Positions 6,354-9,368 of a stretch of DNA of 9,368 nucleotides are shown one piece after another. The notes beneath the pieces are model-generated. The model did no database searches. It was not told the origin of the DNA and saw nothing but the letters and a program-made list of their open reading frames with translations. This DNA is from Methyloceanibacter sp. (GTDB lineage: Bacteria; Pseudomonadota; Alphaproteobacteria; Rhizobiales; Methyloligellaceae). A program made the position numbers and the translations under genes. The stretch is from the NCBI GenBank assembly GCA_016649675.1, contig JAENXG010000082.1, positions 1 through 9,368 on the forward strand, read 5' to 3'. Position 1 is the stretch's first letter, and each line of letters begins with the position of its first letter.

Positions 6354-6830
6354 GTGACGAGGCCGATCGAAGTGCGGCGGCTCAACTCTGCCGACGCGGC
6401 GCGGATGCGCAGCATCGTGGCGATGTTACCGCCACCCGAATGGCGCGGCGAGCAGGTCCCGAGACTGGCCCATTTCGCCCGCGCGCTGGCCGATCCCGCA
6501 GTCTACGTGTTTGCCGCGTTCGAGGGCGAGCGGCCTGCCGGTTTCGTGTCAGCCTATCGCTTTCCATCGCTGACCGAGGAGTGCGATCTCGTCTACATTT
6601 ATGACGTCTACGTGGCGCCTGAAGACCAGGCGAGCGGCGTCGAGCGCCGGCTCATGGACAGCGTCATCGCCGAGTGCCGGCGTGACGGTGCGACGGAGGC
6701 CTGGGTCGGCACGGATTTGGACAACCACGCGGCGCAGCGTCTCTTCATGGCTGCCGGCGCCACGGGGGCCGGCCAGGACTATATCCAGTTCGAGTTCGAC
6801 CTTGCAGCTTCGGGCGGGGAGGACAGTTAG
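6354..6830 (+). CDS. GNAT-family N-acetyltransferase, AAC(3)-I-like layout
   Basis: A 158-residue GNAT fold: beta1 IEVRRLN (5-11), then VFAAFEGERPAGFVSAYRF (52-70), strand beta4 DLVYIYDVYVAP (79-89), the acetyl-CoA loop DQASGVE (91-97) and motif B at about 119-136 (GTDLDNHAAQRLFMAAGA). The YIYD strand, the D..D/N..A..L segment and the FEFDL ending resemble aminoglycoside 3-N-acetyltransferase I and its environmental relatives. The substrate cannot be told, and resistance should not be assumed. The loop consensus is Q/R-x-x-G-x-G/A; here it is Q92-A-S-G95-V-E97, so the last position is Glu, which may weaken cofactor binding. The GTG start lies 10 nt after infB with AAGG directly against it, so translation probably depends on coupling. 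The stop is 1 nt before rbfA, so it is a true operon member. It is not part of the standard infB-rbfA-truB cluster. Confidence 0.82.
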   Translation: MTRPIEVRRLNSADAARMRSIVAMLPPPEWRGEQVPRLAHFARALADPAVYVFAAFEGERPAGFVSAYRFPSLTEECDLVYIYDVYVAPEDQASGVERRLMDSVIAECRRDGATEAWVGTDLDNHAAQRLFMAAGATGAGQDYIQFEFDLAASGGEDS

Positions 6831-6831
6831 C

Positions 6832-7227
6832 ATGCCGCGGTCGAAACGAGCTTCCGCCAAGGCCCCCACTCAACGCCAGCTGAAAGTGGGCGAGCTGATC
6901 CGGCACGCACTATCGGAGATCTTCACGCGCGGCGAGATCGTGGATGAGGTCTTGAGCCGGTACTCGCTCACCGTGCCCGAGGTGCGCATGACGCCCGACC
7001 TCAAGCTCGCGACGGCCTATGTGTTCCCGCTCGGCGGCGAGGGCGCGGCCGAGGTGGTCGCTCAACTCGGCAAGCACAAGCGTTTCCTGCGTGGCGAGGT
7101 GGCCAAGCGGGTCAACATGAAATTCATGCCTGAGCTTCGCTTCAAGATCGATACCTCCTTCGAGAGCTCGCGGCGCATCGACGAGTTGCTGGCCTCACCC
7201 AAGGTCGCCCGCGACCTCGACAGCTAG
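6832..7227 (+). CDS. rbfA: 30S ribosome-binding factor RbfA
   Basis: A 131-residue cold-shock-type assembly factor that binds the 30S subunit near the 5' end of 16S rRNA (helix 1) and is needed for its late maturation. It is a single KH-type domain: RQLKVGELIRHALSEIF (15-31), LTVPEVRMTPDLKLATAYV (46-64), the helix FLRGEVAKRVNMKFMPELRF (85-104) and DTSFESSRRIDELL (107-120). Length is normal for the family. I chose ATG 6832 because GGGGAGGA (6816-6823) lies 8 nt upstream and the protein then starts like its relatives; the open frame runs further upstream but overlaps the acetyltransferase. The binding site is inside the last codons of the GNAT gene. It functions with RimP from the same operon. 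Confidence 0.94.
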   Translation: MPRSKRASAKAPTQRQLKVGELIRHALSEIFTRGEIVDEVLSRYSLTVPEVRMTPDLKLATAYVFPLGGEGAAEVVAQLGKHKRFLRGEVAKRVNMKFMPELRFKIDTSFESSRRIDELLASPKVARDLDS

Positions 7228-7252
7228 CTGACCAACAACAAGCGAGACGGCG

Positions 7253-8179
7253 ATGGCGCGGCGGCGCAAAGGCTTACCCGTTCATGGCTGGCTCATCTTC
7301 GACAAGCCGCAAGGCATGACCTCGACGCAAGCCGTGTCGCGGGTGAAGCGGCTTTACGACGCGGCGAAGGCAGGGCATGCCGGCACGCTCGATCCGCTCG
7401 CCACCGGCATCCTGCCGATCGCGCTCGGCGAAGCGACCAAGACCGTGCCGTTCGTGGTCGAGGGCAGCAAGGAGTATCGCTTCACCGTCCGCTTCGGCGC
7501 CGAGACCGATACCGACGACGCCGAGGGCTCGGTCATGGCGACGAGCGATGCCCGGCCGACGCGCGCCGAGATCGAGGCGGCCCTTCCCCACTTCACCGGC
7601 GAGATCATCCAAGTGCCGCCGCGCTTCTCGGCGCTCAAGATCGACGGCGCACGCGCCTACGATCTTGCCCGCGAGAACGAAGAGTTCGAACTCGCGCCAC
7701 GGCGCGTGTCGATCACGCGGCTGGAGCTTATCGCCCATCCCGACAGCGACCATGGTGTGATCGAGGCAAGTTGCGGCAAGGGCACCTATGTGCGGGCGCT
7801 AGCGCGCGACCTCGGCCGGGAGCTCGGCTCGCTCGGCCATGTCGAGGCCCTGCGCCGGACCCGCGTCGGCGCTTTTGGCGAGGAGCGCGCGATTTCGCTC
7901 GCCACGCTCGAGCAGCTTGGCGAGGGACCGGCCGGCCGCGAGGCCCTTGCCGGCGTGCTTCTGCCCGTCGAGACGGCGCTGCACGCCATCCCGGCCCTCG
8001 TCATCAATAGTTCCGATGCGGCTAGGCTCCGGCGGGGCCAGCCCGTATTATTGCGGGGACGGGACGCGCCAATTTTTAGTGGAACCGTCTATGCCACGTC
8101 GCGCGGCACCCTCGTTGCGCTGGGCGAGGTGAGCGAAGGGGAGCTCAAGCCCCGGCGCATCTTCAATCTGCCGTGCTGA
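7253..8179 (+). CDS. truB: tRNA pseudouridine-55 synthase TruB
   Basis: A 308-residue enzyme that isomerises U55 in the T-loop of tRNAs to pseudouridine and also acts as a tRNA folding chaperone. GWLIFDKPQGMTS near the N-terminus and GHAGTLDPLATG at 41-52 carry the catalytic Asp47. Tyr75 (in KEYRFTVRFG) and Arg181 (in KGTYVRALARDLG) match the conserved active-site Tyr76 and Arg181 of the E. coli enzyme. A PUA-like C-terminal region (about 245-305, AARLRRGQPVLL) follows. All key residues are present. The ATG has only a weak upstream purine stretch (GAGACGG, 7244-7250). It lies 25 nt after rbfA. A small hairpin (CGTGC, TGAA loop, GCACG, 8172-8185) spans the stop codon, with no T-tract after it. 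Confidence 0.96.
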   Translation: MARRRKGLPVHGWLIFDKPQGMTSTQAVSRVKRLYDAAKAGHAGTLDPLATGILPIALGEATKTVPFVVEGSKEYRFTVRFGAETDTDDAEGSVMATSDARPTRAEIEAALPHFTGEIIQVPPRFSALKIDGARAYDLARENEEFELAPRRVSITRLELIAHPDSDHGVIEASCGKGTYVRALARDLGRELGSLGHVEALRRTRVGAFGEERAISLATLEQLGEGPAGREALAGVLLPVETALHAIPALVINSSDAARLRRGQPVLLRGRDAPIFSGTVYATSRGTLVALGEVSEGELKPRRIFNLPC

Positions 8180-8205
8180 AGCACGCGCATTCTAGGGAGG
8201 ACTGG

Positions 8206-8484
8206 ATGACAAGGGTTCTGGTCGCCGCAATAGCGTTGCTCTTTTGCGTAAATTTGGCGGAAGCGGCCCAGGACCGCTGCAAGGTGACCGACCCGACCGG
8301 CACGCCGCTTAACGTGCGCGAAGGCCCCAATGGAAAGGTTACCGGCACGCTCGCCAATGGCCTGCTCGTCTCGATCATCGAAAGCACAGACGACGCCAAC
8401 GGGAAGCCGTGGGTGCGGGTCGCCGACCAGAAGTCCAAGAAGCCCATCGGCTGGGTCTTCCGCGAGTTCGTCTCCTGCTTCTGA
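8206..8484 (+). CDS. small secreted SH3-like domain protein
   Basis: A 92-residue protein with a Sec signal peptide (hydrophobic residues 4-18, likely cut after AEA at 18-20) and a short bacterial SH3 domain: CKVTDPTGTPLNVREGPNGKV from 25, VSIIES, GKPWVRV (66-72) and GWVFREFVSCF at the end. Cys25 and Cys91 bracket the domain and could form a disulfide in the periplasm. Such single-domain proteins are common in Hyphomicrobiales, and the domain type often binds cell-wall components, but no function is assigned. I chose ATG 8206 because AGGGAGG (8194-8200) lies 5 nt upstream and the signal peptide then begins correctly; the GTG at 8173 would overlap truB and lack such a site. The gene is 26 nt after truB with no terminator between, so it is probably on the same transcript. 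Confidence 0.8.
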   Translation: MTRVLVAAIALLFCVNLAEAAQDRCKVTDPTGTPLNVREGPNGKVTGTLANGLLVSIIESTDDANGKPWVRVADQKSKKPIGWVFREFVSCF

Positions 8485-8510
8485 TACCACGGCGGCGTTA
8501 CAAATTCCGC

Positions 8511-8538
8511 TGGCCTCGCGCCGGATAATCCCTATATT
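8511..8538 (+). promoter_or_regulatory. probable rpsO promoter
   Basis: The -10 element TATATT (8533-8538) is preceded by TGGCCT (8511-8516) with a 16-bp spacer. In the rhizobial form this is CTGGCC, 16 bp, CTATAT: a good -10 and a poor -35. Its position, after the SH3 gene and about 105 nt before rpsO, suits a separate rpsO-pnp promoter. Read-through from upstream is also possible, as I see no terminator after the SH3 gene. Confidence 0.45.
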
Positions 8539-8542
8539 GCAG

Positions 8543-8594
8543 CGGTTGCGCGGGAGCCGTCTTACGGCTCGCACGCGTATTGAACCGACCGTGC
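8543..8594 (+). promoter_or_regulatory. structured 5' leader of rpsO, possible S15-binding element
   Basis: A perfect 7-bp stem, GAGCCGT (8554-8560) with ACGGCTC (8564-8570), has a 3-nt loop. Its base can extend through G8552-C8572 and GCG (8548-8550) with CGC (8574-8576). CGGTT (8543-8547) can pair with AACCG (8583-8587) outside it. An alternative stem, GCACG (8571-8575) with CGTGC (8590-8594), excludes the last two pairings. Ribosomal protein S15 represses its own mRNA through leader structures in several bacterial groups, Alphaproteobacteria included, so this is a candidate. The pairings are seen by eye; binding is inferred. Confidence 0.4.
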
Positions 8595-8648
8595 TGGACG
8601 ACATCCCGGCCCGGCCCTGACAAAACCCCTAACAGCAAGGATCATCCG

Positions 8649-8918
8649 ATGTCGATCAGCGCTGAGCGCAAGCAAGAGCTCATCAAGGAATATGCGACCA
8701 AATCTGGAGATACCGGATCACCAGAGGTGCAGGTCGCGATCCTGACCGAGCGGATCACCAATCTCACCGAGCATTTCAAAACGCACGGCAAAGACAATCA
8801 TTCGCGCCGGGGGCTGCTCAAAATGGTCAGCCAGCGGCGCCGGCTGCTCGATTACGTCAAGTCTAGCGACGTGGACCGTTACCAGAAGCTCATCAACCGG
8901 TTGGGCATCCGCCGGTGA
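8649..8918 (+). CDS. rpsO: 30S ribosomal protein S15
   Basis: An 89-residue primary-binding protein of the small subunit. It sits at the 16S three-way junction of helices 20-22 and contributes to an intersubunit bridge. The family's signature stretches are all present: GDTGSPEVQVAILTERI (20-36), the conserved helical turn with H42? position occupied by Glu-His-Phe (EHF 41-43), KDNHSRRGLL (48-57), QRRRLLDYVK (62-71) and a basic C-terminus. Length is canonical. AAGGA (8637-8641) lies 7 nt before the ATG and supports this start; a longer in-frame reading from TTG 8580 has no homologous N-terminus. It probably has its own promoter and a structured leader, and is followed by pnp after 103 nt, the classic order. 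Confidence 0.97.
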   Translation: MSISAERKQELIKEYATKSGDTGSPEVQVAILTERITNLTEHFKTHGKDNHSRRGLLKMVSQRRRLLDYVKSSDVDRYQKLINRLGIRR

Positions 8919-8955
8919 CAGCCATCGCGCGGTCGAGCTTGCGAATTACCGAACG

Positions 8956-8991
8956 GGCCAGCACTCCCGCCTTGAGGCGATTGGAGCGGCC
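8956..8991 (+). promoter_or_regulatory. hairpin in the rpsO-pnp spacer, candidate processing/control element
   Basis: CGCC (8968-8971) pairs with GGCG (8976-8979) around a TTGA loop. CTCC (8964-8967) pairs with GGAG (8983-8986) beyond a 3-nt ATT bulge. GGCC (8956-8959) pairs with GGCC (8988-8991) beyond an asymmetric internal loop. That gives about 12 bp in total. No T-tract follows, so it is not a plain terminator. In E. coli a pnp leader stem-loop is cut by RNase III and lets PNPase control its own mRNA; this hairpin has the same position. The structure is seen; the role is inferred. Confidence 0.45.
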
Positions 8992-9021
8992 TTATCCTTC
9001 CCTAAGCATTGGGACACCAAC

Positions 9022-9368
9022 ATGTTTCATACACACACCGTAGAAATCGAATGGGCGGGACGCCCGCTCAAGCTCGAGACCGGCCGCATCGCGCGCCAGT
9101 CCGATGGCGCCGTGCTTGCCACCTATGGCGGCACGAGCGTTCTCGCCACCGCCGTCGCTGCCAAGGAGCCAAGGGCCGGCATCGACTTTTTCCCGCTGAC
9201 CGTGAACTACCAGGAGAAGACCTTCGCCGCGGGCAAGATCCCCGGCGGCTATTTCAAGCGCGAAGGGCGCCCGACCGAGAAGGAAACCCTCACCTCGCGC
9301 CTGATCGACCGGCCGATCCGGCCGCTCTTCGCCTCGGGCTTCAAGAACGAGACGCAGGTGATCGCCAC
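9022..9368 (+). CDS. pnp: polyribonucleotide nucleotidyltransferase (PNPase), N-terminal part
   Basis: The first 115 residues of a gene that runs off the right edge; full-length family members are about 700 residues. PNPase degrades RNA 3' to 5' by phosphorolysis and works in the degradosome and in sRNA metabolism. The visible part belongs to the first RNase PH-like domain: VEIEWAGRPLKLETGRIARQ (7-26), DGAVLATYGGTSVLATAV (28-45), FFPLTVNYQEK (56-66), KIPGGYFKREGRP (72-84) and RLIDRPIRPLF (93-103), all hallmarks of bacterial PNPase. The ATG has a weak GGGA (9011-9014) 7 nt upstream. It follows rpsO by 103 nt, in the usual rpsO-pnp order, with a hairpin in the spacer. Confidence 0.95.
   Translation, partial: MFHTHTVEIEWAGRPLKLETGRIARQSDGAVLATYGGTSVLATAVAAKEPRAGIDFFPLTVNYQEKTFAAGKIPGGYFKREGRPTEKETLTSRLIDRPIRPLFASGFKNETQVIA

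Noticed and set aside
6601..6831. Upstream extension of the rbfA frame
   Set aside because: It overlaps the GNAT gene in another frame. ATG 6832 has a strong ribosome binding site and gives a normal RbfA length.
8206..8247. Lipoprotein signal at Cys14 of the SH3-like protein
   Set aside because: The residues before the cysteine are LLF, not a lipobox, and Cys14 is inside the hydrophobic core of an ordinary signal peptide.
8972..9009. Possible separate pnp promoter using TTGAGG or TTGGAG
   Set aside because: No acceptable -10 hexamer lies at 16-18 bp from either element.
1..9368. Mobile elements, CRISPR arrays, tRNA or rRNA genes, or a defence system
   Set aside because: I saw no transposase or recombinase, direct-repeat array, or tRNA/rRNA-like stretch. 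The genes are packed in a conserved housekeeping order.

Overview
The window is a conserved chromosomal block from an alphaproteobacterium, most likely of the order Hyphomicrobiales (Rhizobiales). The gene order (trmB end, then rimP, nusA, a ylxR-type gene, infB, rbfA, truB, rpsO, pnp), the high GC content, and the style of the RimP, NusA, IF2 and PNPase sequences all point there. The genus cannot be told from the sequence alone. All genes are on the + strand. No mobile element, CRISPR array, tRNA or rRNA is visible.

Region 1 (1-726) holds the last part of trmB (tRNA m7G46 methyltransferase), followed by a small secreted cysteine-rich protein of the LprI/DUF1311 type. A hairpin with a T-tract closes this upstream unit.

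Region 2 (745-880) is the control region of the main operon. It has a good sigma70-type promoter (TTGAAA, 16-bp spacer, TATATT), then a very short leader with a strong terminator hairpin before rimP. This matches the 'rimP leader' attenuator known from Alphaproteobacteria. A second hairpin just downstream contains the only visible Shine-Dalgarno-like sequence for rimP.

Region 3 (881-8179) is a tightly packed transcription/translation operon. It encodes RimP (30S maturation), NusA (elongation, antitermination), a YlxR protein with a probable L7Ae/YlxQ-like second domain, IF2, an unexpected GNAT acetyltransferase, RbfA (30S maturation) and TruB (tRNA Psi55). Most junctions are overlaps or gaps under 30 nt, so translational coupling is likely. 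The GNAT gene is the non-canonical member.

Region 4 (8206-9368) has a small secreted SH3-like protein, a probable promoter and structured leader, rpsO (S15), a hairpin-containing spacer, and the start of pnp (polynucleotide phosphorylase), cut by the window edge. rpsO-pnp is a classic pair, and both genes are autoregulated through their mRNA in other bacteria.

Most of the window is well-understood housekeeping. No wholly new system is evident. The points worth a second look are the RNA leaders (rimP, rpsO, pnp), the GNAT gene embedded between infB and rbfA, the unusual start of the ylxR gene, and the two small exported proteins at the edges of the operon.
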